This document shows, in pieces, positions 31,856 to 43,353 of a DNA stretch of 64,000 bases. The stretch is taken from NCBI GenBank assembly GCA_005656395.1, contig SRSI01000043.1, positions 310,001 through 374,000 of the forward strand. Direction: 5' to 3'. The number at the start of each line of letters is the position of its first letter. Positions within the stretch are counted from its first letter, which is position 1. Position numbers and translations under genes: made by a program. Under the pieces are notes generated by a model. The model had not been told where the DNA came from. It ran no database searches and worked only from the letters and a program-made list of their open reading frames with translations. The stretch is from Strongyloides papillosus (taxonomy: Eukaryota; Nematoda; Chromadorea; Rhabditida; Strongyloididae).

Positions 31856-32572
31856 ATGGGTAAAGATAAGGGATTAACGGATGTAGAAAAATTATACTTA
31901 AAAAGACAAAGAAATTGGGATGATGCAGGAGGCTTTGATGTTTCGGAGAACAATGAAATGGAATCCCGAGAACGATCTAGGCAGTGGAAAAGAAAAAGGA
32001 ATGTTGAAGAGAACGAGATAATAAATTCTAAAAATCCACCACCTGAACATTGTACTAGATGTAAAAAAGACCTGATTCTAAGTTATTTATGGACTTCATA
32101 TGGCATAGCAGTTTGTGATGATTGTAAGGCTGAACATGAAGGAGACTACAAATGTATAACTAAGACTGATGCAAAACAAATTTATTTATTGAAGGATGCT
32201 GATTTGGAGCTTCGGAAACCTCCATTACGTTTTGTTTTGAAGAAGAATCCTAGAAATCCGAAATATGGTGATATGGCTTTATTTTTGGAGTGTCAGGTTG
32301 AGGAAAGAGCATACGAGGTACATGGAGGTTTTGAAGGATTAGAGGAAGCCAGAAGATTGGCTGCTGAAAAAAGCAACAAAAGAATGCTAAACAAAGTTAA
32401 AAAAGAAATGAACAAAATAAAAAAGGATTTGAAGGATAAAGAAATATTCAACACTAATTACATGAAGCTCCAACACCAATGCATATATGGAGAGGAATCC
32501 AAAATTTCCGAGGACGAATACAAACAAATTTGTATTCAGTGTGGCCATATAAAAAAATACTCAAAATTCTAA
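31856..32572 (+). CDS. xpa-1: XPA nucleotide-excision repair protein
   Basis: 238 residues, single exon, starting at MGKDKG. The frame is open further upstream, but that part is hydrophobic and unlike XPA. The zinc finger is C66-x2-C69-x17-C87-x2-C90 (CTRCKKDLILSYLWTSYGIAVCDDC region, same spacing as in human XPA). It is followed by ITKTDAKQIYLLKDADLELRKPPL and FVLKKNPRNPKYGDM, the most conserved XPA block. The C-terminal C-x2-C pair is also present (CIQCGHIKKY). XPA verifies damage and organises the incision complex with RPA and TFIIH. An AATAAA overlaps the stop (32572-32577). The gene converges on the OSBP gene with only 134 bp between stops. Confidence 0.93.
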   Translation: MGKDKGLTDVEKLYLKRQRNWDDAGGFDVSENNEMESRERSRQWKRKRNVEENEIINSKNPPPEHCTRCKKDLILSYLWTSYGIAVCDDCKAEHEGDYKCITKTDAKQIYLLKDADLELRKPPLRFVLKKNPRNPKYGDMALFLECQVEERAYEVHGGFEGLEEARRLAAEKSNKRMLNKVKKEMNKIKKDLKDKEIFNTNYMKLQHQCIYGEESKISEDEYKQICIQCGHIKKYSKF

Positions 32573-32706
32573 ATAAATGCAAACAAAAATATTATTAATG
32601 TACGTTTATATCTTAAAGACAAACTTCATATGTGTTAGTTAAATATAATAAATACATATATATATTTTTCTTTATAAAATTTAAGAATAATAAGATTTTT
32701 ATAGTT

Positions 32707-35700
32707 TTAAAATATTTCTGGACATTTACTCCAGTCTTGATTTTCCTTACACTTCCAATACTCATGTTTGAATAAGTGAATAACAGAACCAGTATAGGGA
32801 TCTTGAGCTTTTTCAAACCATAAAGGTTCATATTCTTTATATGGTTCACCTAATTGCATGGCCCTTTGCGCTTCAGCTTCCCTTTTCCTACGGACACCGC
32901 GTTGTTTTTCTTCTAATAAGTTTTTAACTTTATTAGCCTCGTCCCAATCACCATTTTCCATTAATCTTTGATCGGGTCTTAACCTTGAATCAGTAGGAGC
33001 TACTCCATCCTCTTCTTCATTTAATGCAACGGTGAGTTGTGAAAAATTGTACATTTTTTCACTATTCTCTAAAGGTTCATTTATAGACCATATTCTTCTC
33101 ATTTCACCAGTCTCCATGATTGGAATAGTTCCATTGGAAGTGTCTTTGCTTTTAGGTTGTTTTGTAACTTTAGCAATATCAATATACTTATCCCAATAAC
33201 CACTAATATACCAATGAACATAACCCTTTTTGTCTTTAACAAATCCAGTAACCTTTCTGGGAGGTTCACGTGAGAAATAACTGTATGTATGAAATTTAAG
33301 AATACACGTGTCCCCGGTTTTGTGGTTTTCAATAGTCATATCACCATGATTATCTATCCACAATTTCCCAACGATAATATTATGAACTGTAGTAGTTACT
33401 TTTTTAAAAGTGTAATGATTATCAGAATTTTTAAATATTATATGAGTTGCACCAATTGGTTGTACAGACAGATACTTTCCACGGAATTTTGAAGTTAAAA
33501 GGAAATCCTGATACATCTCCCAATTGCTGCCTTCAGCGTAATGTGCTGCAGCTGGTGGATGATGTGAGACTTGTTCTGTTATACTTCTCCACCCTAAGTC
33601 ATCGGTTCTGTCGAATTCAAATGTCTCTCCTAGCAATGGATTAAATGGCTTAGTTGTTCGATTACCAGTCGATGAGTAACAACTAGAGGCAAATGCTGCT
33701 AAATAAGCCAACTGCTCCAATGAATCCTTCTCTGAAGCTATATCCAGAAGATCAGCATACTCTAAATCTTCTGTTATTCTTTGTAAATAAGATATTGGTT
33801 CATTAAAATTTACAGGCATTGGTATTTTTGATAATTCCTTACCAATACAATTTTTCATTATACTCCAAAGATTTAACGGTTTATTTTGTTTCTCTGGAAT
33901 TTTTGTACGTCTAACCCTTATAGTTCCATTCATTGTTTTTGAAGATGAAGTTGTGTTTGTACAAACCTTTTGGAGGTGAGTTTGTTGATTCTGCAACAAA
34001 AAAATTAATAATAATTAATGATAACCATAATAAATAAAAAATATTTTTATAATATGTGTGTGAAAAATATTACAATTAAAAATAAATTATTCTTATATAT
34101 AAGAGTATACTATTCCAATATAAAAATAATGAAAAAGGTTATAACAGCATATATTTATATTTAGAAAAAAACTTATATATTGCGTTAGAAGAATGGAAGA
34201 AATAACGTAGGGGGTAGCGATTAAAACGAGAAAAGGTATACAGAAGAGAGCACCATTCATTTTGCTTTATTTTATTTAACACAGCAAATTTTCTCGTTAC
34301 TAAAGTTAAAATATATATTTAAATTTCGTTAAAAATATCAATATTAGTAGACATAAATATTCTTAAGAATCATACAATTATGACTAAATAAAACTACTCT
34401 ACCATAAAAAAAAACTAATAACCAATAATAATAAGTATCTGTTTTGTGTAGATGAAGAGTTATAAATATCAATAATATTAAAACAACACTTGATATTTTT
34501 GTGTTACAATATCCTGTGTTCAAGCAATTAATATTATTAAATTTAACACCCAAATTTAAAGGCGTAGTTAAAAATAATAAACAAATATATGATAAACATG
34601 GAAAAAAAGTTTTGATAGGAGTACTAATAAAATTATACGTCGTATATCATTAATGATTATGTGAAAAGAAGGTAATTAAAATTTTCGCAAATGAAAGCAA
34701 AATCAATGATTAAAATAAGGATAGTAAGATGAAAAACTTTGTAAATATAAGTAATATTTCATCATAACAACCTACTAATATTGTATTCTACTATTTTGTA
34801 AACAATAGAGTTTTTTCTCATTAAAATTTAACATGTTCCTTTTGTTGTTGGTAAAAAATAAAACTTACATTATCAGCGTGCTTAGATACAATTTTAGCAT
34901 CGAATAAATTAGAATCCTCCTGCTGTTTACGGGATGATTTTGTTCCACCCCTGTTAAATGTCTCACAGGCGTCTTCAAATAAATCATCATCAGAATCATC
35001 GTCATAATACTCATTAGTGTTTGGATGATCATCCATATCAATGATATCTTGGGAAATATGCTCCTTATTTGATGATGAAAATGCACTGTCTATCGAAGAT
35101 TTTTTTGAAGCAAAACTTTTTTGTGAATTAAACTGAGCTGCTTTTTCTAGCTTTGAATGTTGTTTAGCTAGAGCTTCTAACTGTGTTTGTAATTGTTTTC
35201 TTTGTTCTTGTCCATGCAAAATTGCCCTAGATAGTTTATTTATTTCTCTATTCGCTTCATCAACAAATGACTCTCCTTCTAATGCCATTTTTCTAGCTGA
35301 TTCTTTAAGTTTATCAACTTTACACGATATTTTTTTTCTATCACTCTCACTATCTAAAGAATTTAGTGATTGCAGTAAAGCTTCTGAATGTTTAACTAAA
35401 ATAAGATTATTGTATTTAATTAACCAATCAAAAAACCTACTTAACTTCGCTTCATACTTTTTTACACTGTTTATCTTATCATTAAGTTTTTTGTAAAAAT
35501 TTTCTATAGCTGGCTTAAAGTCGCATTCAATGCTTCCTATCGCCAGATCATCGTCCTCTGATTCAGCCTGACAGATAGCCTGATGCCTGGCTTGTTCCAA
35601 AACATTGATCCAATTTTTTCGATCAGTTTCATTTTGAGTTTTCAAATGGAATACTTGTGTTGAGGCTGAAATAGTAATATTGTTGGTGTTTTTTTCAGAG

Positions 35701-36953
35701 ACAATTCTTGCCTCCTGCAAATTTATTGATCCTCTACATGTGTGATTGACTTCTGATTGAGTTCTAAAAAACAATGATATTATTATATGTAATTTTTGAT
35801 AAAATAGAAGACCTTTTAAAACATCCTATTCTTCTGACAGCCTTAGAAATATTTTTTTTAATTTTCATCTTTTAAAAATAAAATAAGAATAATGGTTAAA
35901 TAATATTTAATATGAAAATTTTAAAAAAAATCTCAAAAAACAAGATTTTTTTCTACATTAAAAATATAAATAAAAAAACGAAATTATGAAAATTACGATG
36001 AGCTTAACTTAAAAAGAATATTATAAAAATAATATAGTCATATGGAGTTATGTATATTATTATAAAACTACAAAATCTATTCCCCCTCTCTTTTTGATAA
36101 ATTTTGATAAGACCTATCTATAGAACTGATAGAATGAAATATATGTATTCATCATGATTTACATATTATATTTTATAAAAATTTTCATTTGGTACATGTC
36201 TTTTTTGGATGTACAATTCTCATACGATTTTTCTTGTATCATTTGTTTGTACACAATACCTTATGTAATATTTTATCACTCATACACAAAAAACAGTCAG
36301 GAAATAATGAACGGAATTTTTAGAGACACTAAATTTTTTTGATAATTATAATGACTATTAAAATTAAAATAAAAAAGTTAAAATTAGAGTGTAGTATTAA
36401 TAGTAAATCACATATTTAAACATTTGAATCACACATGTGTGTAACATCAAACTCAATTCATTTATTAGTTTTATAAGAACCTGTCTAGAGGTATTGTCGT
36501 CATATTTCCTGCGCAAATATATCTAAAGTGTATTTTTGAAAAAATCACCATATAATTTTAAATACCTTCATGTTATAGGGGGAAAGCGGAAACGTCATAA
36601 AGTGAATGATCAAGAATTACAAGTGATAAATAAATACACGATAAGACCATTTGAAGAAAAATTTCAACTATTATATAATAATGATTAATATTTTCTTTAA
36701 AGCTGTCATAATACATCTTTTAAAAATGGTATGAATAATATTTTTTTATTACTTACCTATAGTATGCTAGAGAACACTTGGAATCTAGAACAAACCATCT
36801 CTGTTGATATCCTTTAATATAATTTGTCCATTTCTGAAGCCAACCTTGTTTAAGAATAGTAACGGTTGTTCCATTATTATCACTGGTAAAGGAATTAAAA
36901 CTAGTATTGATAGAAGAAACACTACCAGCTTGACTATTTTTGGATGAAGACAT
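32707..36953 (-). CDS. OSBP-type oxysterol-binding / lipid-transfer protein
   Basis: Three exons in phase, 36757..36953, 34869..35763 and 32707..33990; 791 residues, close to human OSBP. The PH domain runs from about residue 33 (ILKQGWLQKWTNYIKGYQQRWFVL) and is split by the first intron. A coiled-coil region follows (GQEQRKQLQTQLEALAKQ). An acidic tract and DLFEDACE form a FFAT-like motif for binding VAP in the ER membrane, with Glu where the second aromatic usually sits. The sterol-binding ORD holds the family signature EQVSHHPP, preceded by KPFNPLLGETFE, and ends with WSKCPEIF. The family exchanges sterol for PI4P at ER-Golgi contacts. Introns 1 and 2 are 993 and 878 nt. Clear OSBP subfamily member; which obr gene is not certain. 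Confidence 0.93.
33991..34868 (-). other. OSBP gene intron 2 (878 nt)
   Basis: Bounded by gtaagt and ttgcag on the minus strand. AT-rich, nothing recognised inside. Confidence 0.6.
35764..36756 (-). other. OSBP gene intron 1 (993 nt)
   Basis: Bounded by gtaagt and ttttag on the minus strand, interrupting the PH domain. Nothing recognised inside. Confidence 0.6.
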
Positions 36954-38332
36954 TAAAAAGTCAATTTATTAGTGAAACGATTCAACAATAATTAGTATTT
37001 TTATTTATAATATTGACAAATGAATATCTAACAATATAATATTCTAACCTAAATACAAGAAAAGTTTATCTCAAAAATTAATCACAATAAGATAGAATAA
37101 AAAGATAACAATAAAAAGGATTATTACATATAAAAATATACGTTCATGGATATTTGGGAAATATTTAATATATATATATATAGACTCTCTTTTTTACTCT
37201 TCCAACTAAACATCCAAAAAAGATTGACATTGGAATATTCACAGAGGAATATCTAAACAGATATTGATATATTCACATAAAAAAGAATACTTAAAACCGT
37301 AGTCTATTTTAGAAAAAGTACTTTTTAATTGGTCAAAAAAAATATAAATTAATCATCTAAATTAAATTAATAATAAAAGTCATCGCAGTAGTTTGAATGA
37401 CATAATGAAGAAAGTATATTTTATTAGTTCAAATAAAAATTAAATAAATATTTACACAATAAATATATGACGCTAAAAAAATATATAATATAAGCATTGT
37501 CACTCAAATAATACATGTGTTAAGAAAATTAATTTTCAAGGAAGCCCCAAAGACCCTCACCATTTTATTTATTATTTTATTTGGTCACAAGTTTACTATA
37601 AATTAAGCAGATGACTAAGTGTTAACATAAAATCCCCTCTCTCGCTTTTTAAAAATATTATGTTTTTCAGCAGTTACCATGTAAATTTAGAATCATCCTC
37701 TTTTATTCCTTAAAAGAAACTAATTATAAAATATATAAAATAATTATAAAAAGGAAAATAAAATTTTCTAAAGATTATCAATAATGACTATTACTCACTT
37801 ATGATTTAAATCACTATATAAACATACATTATTTTATCTCTCAAATCTTATAGTTTTTGAGAGCGTAAAGAAAATTATAAATAATAAAAATATAACACAC
37901 AATTTAGAATAATATATTAATTCTCGTTGAAGAATGTTAAATAGCAAAAGCTTTTACATATGATAAGAAATATTTCTGTATATTGTGATAGATGAAAATT
38001 TGTCAAAATTTATACATAACAAAAATTTGAAAAATAAAAAATAGTTGAAGGGAAATTAATGAAATCAGGTTACATTTAAATTCCCAAAAGGTTTTATTCT
38101 AATTTAATATAATTACCAACCTTTAAATAAAAGTTTTTCGAAAGAATCTTCTCAATTATTTATGAAAAAAAGCAAAGATTCAGAAAAGACAAAAATATGT
38201 AGAAATAATTTTAAAAACAACATTGGTTTTAACGCGAAAACTATATATGTATACGATTATTACCGCCTTTCTTTATTTGATTGTACTGCATTTGATTAGG
38301 AATTATTAACATTGTAATACTATTTTTCTAAG
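36954..38332. promoter_or_regulatory. Divergent upstream region of OSBP gene and div-1
   Basis: Head-to-head spacing of about 1.4 kb. AT-rich except for aacgcgaaaa at 38231-38240, about 95 bp before the div-1 ATG, which on the minus strand reads TTTTCGCG and resembles an E2F-type site with one mismatch. Promoter role is inferred from position. Confidence 0.35.
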
Positions 38333-39883
38333 ATGGATGTGGATGATTATGATGAGTTTAATGATATTGAAAATGAATTTCTTGGATTGTAAGTTGATTA
38401 TTGTAACTGTAAATATTTTATTTTTCTTATCAGACCCCATAATACCAAACCAAAAGTTTTGAGAGAAAATAAAAGTTTCCCACTAGATGATTATGACATG
38501 GAAGTTGATAATGCAGCTCCTTCTGGTAGTTTCGTTCCAGCATCGAGTTTATTAACTCCCGGAAGAACGGTCTATTCAGCCGTCAAAACTCCACGTTCCT
38601 CAATTAGATATGGTTCAGAAACCAGAAACTTAGTGGAACATCATGGAAGAAAGTACAAGAGAGGAACGATAGACGTACGTACACCCCCTTCATTGACAAC
38701 CGAAAAGTCGAGAAATATAAATGATTACATGGTTGGAAGTGATAAAATTGTTGAAACAATAACATCAGATTATGAATATTATGAGAAAGTTATTGAACAT
38801 GTTTATCAAAAGGGGGACAAAGGTAATGATGAAGTGATATGTGGGCAGATTAGTGTAAATGTTGATGAGTATGGTAAAATTAATGATAAATGTGCTTCTT
38901 TATGTACACCAGATGAGATAATACCATTAGATTTTGAGGGGATGACGAGAGTGTCGTTATTCTGTGGTAAAAGAGTTGTCTATAGAGGTAGAAAGGAATT
39001 AAAGAGATTTAGAGTTTTGGAAGAACTTGAATTACCACCAATTGAACATGCTAAATACGAAGGACCTAAAAATGATGGAGAAAAGAGCTTCATTGTTCAT
39101 GTAGCAGCAGGTCCATATTCACTACCGGAATCATGTGATTTCTCACCGTTATACTCATTAATTGATGTTTCAATGAGAGATGGTGTCTCTGCACTAATTT
39201 TGATTGGACCATTTGTTAAGGTAAAACAATTTTTTGATAAAGATATCGATCATGAAAGTTATTTAGCGGAGCTTTTTACTCAAGTTTATAACCATATCGC
39301 TGGATCAAATATGAAAATAATCGTTGTACCGAATGTGGAAGATGATGCGTGTGTATTTCCTGTTTACCCCACTCCAAGACTTAATTTGGATGAAGAATTA
39401 GTGGCACGGTTAAGTAACAAAATAACTTTCCTCCCTGATCCCTCAACTTTTACTCTAAATGGAGTTAAATTTAGTATTACGGGAATTGACACTTTATTAC
39501 ATATATCGAAATCAGATTTTTATAGAAGTGAAGCTTCTGAAAATGAGAATCGCGTAGATAGATTAACATCTCACATCTTGGAACAACAAACATTTTATCC
39601 AATATACCCACCATTAGATGAATTGCCATATATCCAAACACCAAACTCATTTGAGATGATAAGAATTAGAGAAATCCCCCACGTTTTGTTGATGTCATCG
39701 ATGTTACCACAATCTTATAGAGATTTATCTGAGTGCTTATGTGTAAATGTAGGAAAAATCTTAAGAAACGGATTTAGTAAGATAAGTTTCAGCCTTACTG
39801 ATGCTTGTGTTGGGGCTACAAATATATCGGACTATGTGAAGGGTGAATTTTTTGAACTTAAAGCTCCCGCTTCTTCTGATTGA
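38333..39883 (+). CDS. div-1: DNA polymerase alpha subunit B
   Basis: Exons 38333..38388 and 38434..39883, intron 45 nt; 501 residues. The C-terminal two thirds match the POLA2 fold: an OB-like part (GKRVVYRGRKELKRFRVLEEL), then the inactive phosphoesterase core with VAAGPYSLPESCDFSPLYSLID, ALILIGPFVKVKQFF, IIVVPNVEDDACVFPVYPTPRL, FLPDPSTFTLNGVKFSITG and ILEQQTFYPIYPP, ending with LCVNVGKILRNGF. The subunit bridges catalytic polymerase alpha to primase and the replisome; the C. elegans orthologue is DIV-1. The N-terminus before residue ~90 is only a short acidic segment (MDVDDYDEFNDIENEFLGL) and a Ser/Pro linker, so the folded N-terminal domain of larger orthologues seems missing or unrecognisable. 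Confidence 0.92.
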
Positions 39884-42800
39884 TTTTCATTTGGTATTGG
39901 AAATTTTATCGTCACCTCCAATGTAAAATGTTTTTTCTTTTAAATTGTGTTTTATTATGTATTTAATTTTTTTAACAATAAATTTTAAATGTTTTTCATC
40001 TTAAGAAAATTACGTATTCTAAAAAATACAAGGTTTGACATGGTAACACCCACTTATCTGGTTTAATAATTTATTTTTAGAACAAAAGTGTCTTAGAAAG
40101 TAAATCTTAACTGATAAAAAAGACATAATTTACTAAATTACAAATATAATATAAGCGGAACTATTTATAGTCTTAAAATATTTTTTTCTTCCAAAACATC
40201 TTGGGAATTTTATTCAAATTTTTTGTGGATAAAAAAATTCAAAAAATCCGGAATTTGAATTTGCACTACAATAAAAAATACATCAAACTCTTAAGTAAGA
40301 TTTTGACAATCTATCATTGTTGTAAATAAACATACATAAAAATATATGTATTAAATAATCCTATTAATGCATAATCTTTTACTTTTACAAATATAATAGA
40401 TACATTTGTTAAAAATTTTCATCTGTTGTCTTAATGTTATATATATATATACATAAATTTATTTCTTCTTATCAGTACTTTCTTAATTTTCTATCTAAAG
40501 ATTTTTTTAATCAAAAATAAATATGTTGGTGTAGAAATAAAGGAAAGAGAGAGAAAATAAGTTAAGAAGTAAAACATGTGCCTATCATTAAAAATCCCAC
40601 TCAATTTTATTTTCATTAAAAAATTTATTATTATTTTAACATACAAAAAAAGGTTCTTTACTAAAGTTTTTGAAATTAAAATATTAATGTATTTAATAAT
40701 ATTTTACTTAAAAATATATAATTTTTTTTAATATTATTATAAGAGGAAAGTATGCTAAAGTATTATATTAATATGACTTTTGAATCTTTTCAACTGTTGA
40801 AGTTGTAGATATTTAATTTTAATACACCTAAGAATAACAGATGTATATTTTGTGTTTTAAAAGTTATATGGATAATAAATTAAAAAAAAATTTTTCTCCT
40901 ATCAGATGGTTTTTTTGTGGTTAGGAAATGTAAATATTGTGTATCTTTATATATATGTGTCTTTTAGAAAAATTATTTAAAGGTTTATTATTCTATATTT
41001 TTTTAGAAATTAATTTTGAAGGCAAATGAAGTAGATTTTGAAAAGTTTGTCTATTTAAATTTCTATCTCAGTTATTAAAATTTTTGTTTGGTTAAAAGAT
41101 TTTATTTAATTTATATAAATGATGATACACATATTTGTATTAGTTAATGATAATTAAGCATTATGAAAATGACCAAGATATGTATTATAGTAGTAATTAG
41201 AAATCGGTAAAGTTAATTACCAAAATACATTTGTAGTTGTTAGATATAATATAAATATGTGTTTTTAGTTAAATACTCATTATGTGTACTTGTAGAATTT
41301 CTATTGTGATAAAGAGATGATATTGCAAAATATTTTTGTATTGTTAGTTAAACTATTAAGAATTAAGTTTAAAGAACATGATAGAGTACTACTTTACTAC
41401 ACTTTTTTTTAAATAATTTTATATTATTATTTTAAAATTTATATTAATTTTTTTTATATGTCCTTAATATTATATTATATTTCTTTAAAAAAATAAACTT
41501 TGATAACGCAGTTATATATAATATTAATTACCGATTTGGTTTTTGAATTATAAATTAAGCGTAACTAAGAGGAAATAGTATAAATATTTTATTTAATCTA
41601 TATGTTATAAACATTTAATTTCTTACAATACAATTTTATCCTATTATCACAGTATATTTATGATCAATTAATGTTATTTCTTCTTATTAAATATAATAAG
41701 TGAAGAAAGGGAACCATATAACATGGTTGGTGTTTATTTTTGCCTTATAACAACAATAAAATATCATTTATCAAATGGTTCCTTCTTCTAGTTTTCTCTA
41801 AAAATTTTTATATTTCTTCTTAATTTGATTTTAACATTAATAAATGTTAGTGGATGAGTAACATATTTTACCGAACCTTTGTTTTACAAGTGTATCATCA
41901 GTCATCACTTTTTTTTTATTTTAACATTTCACTTTTTTCATCCTTTCCGAAACGCATGTGCCTTTTTATTATTATTCTAAAATGGGATGAAGATGATGAT
42001 AAAGAGATAAGTGTTATTTCAAAAATATTTCTTCTTTTTCATAAATAGTAATGAACGATAGTTTTGTCATTATGACAAAAGCACCAAGATATTTGTGTAT
42101 ACGTAAGGAATGTTCATTTTTCTACACTGATAAACATAATATATAATTTAATTTGTAGTCACATCAAATTTTGTTCATTTCCTTGATTTAGATGTATATA
42201 TAGGTAAAATTTGGTTGATATATTTAATTTATTTAATTTAAACAAAGATTGATTACATAAGTCTATCAAATATATAGTTATCTATTTTATAATCATATTA
42301 TAGCTCTCAAATTACTAACTGTCTTTATTAATAAAAAATGATGGAACTATAAAAGTTTTTTAAGCAGATTATGCCATCAACTTATCTAATCTAAGGTTGT
42401 TTTTGTTTATCTATTGTAATAACAATAACAAAATACAAGTGCGTACTCCTTTTGACAGGTTTATTTAAAAATTTAATATATTTAAATATATATATTAGAT
42501 AATGATTCATTGTCATTTATATGTCAAAAATACATCGCACATTTCTTTAAAAGCTTTCTTTTAATAAAGAATATATAAATACTTTAATTATTATTAATAC
42601 AAAAAATCAAAATTTTTCCTTTATCTAAAAGTTATTAATGTCACATCACATATATCTAAATTTTTTCATTTTAACATTTGAAAAATATTATATATATAAT
42701 ATTTGTACATTTTAATGTAATATTTTATAGACATCTCATTCATAAGGTCAAAAATGTTTTCTTCAAAAATTTTTTTAATCATTTTTCTTTATAGAATATC

Positions 42801-43353
42801 TATAGACTTATATATTTAATATAAATATATTGTACAAATATATATACACATATCTATATATTAATATTATTTTAACCACATTTGCACACATTTTAAACTT
42901 TTTTAAATAATATGTACCTAAATTTATTTTATTAGTAAGAAGATATACGTATTTCATTTTATTGGTTAGATTGATACAAATGATATTAAAATTTATGAGA
43001 TTTTTAAATTTATTCGTGTTGTTAAAAGAAAATATTTTTTATTATTTACCCTTTCCCCAATTTTTTATCAATCTAATTTCTAAAAATCATCTTATGAATA
43101 TTTCTATAATTCAAATGATTTAACAACATTCCTCAATAAAATACATATTCATTATTTTGTTTTTAATGTAATTAATAAAAACAAGAATTTTTCAAATTTT
43201 TTTTTTGTAAATTTTTTCTCTTTCACACAATCATATAATTAACAATTAATTATAAGAAGTATAATTTTTGTAGATTTAAATTTTTACCTTTCTCATTGGG
43301 TAACCTTTTTGATTATACATATATATTTATTTTTTTTGATAAAAATATAGAAG
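39884..43353. other. Intergenic, very AT-rich
   Basis: 3.5 kb without a recognisable gene or RNA. Several short ORFs are compositionally like background. Likely includes the promoter of the RhoGAP-START gene. Confidence 0.4.

Noticed and set aside
41854..42048. 64-codon plus-strand ORF in the large spacer
   Set aside because: Phe/Ile-rich background, isolated, no family features.
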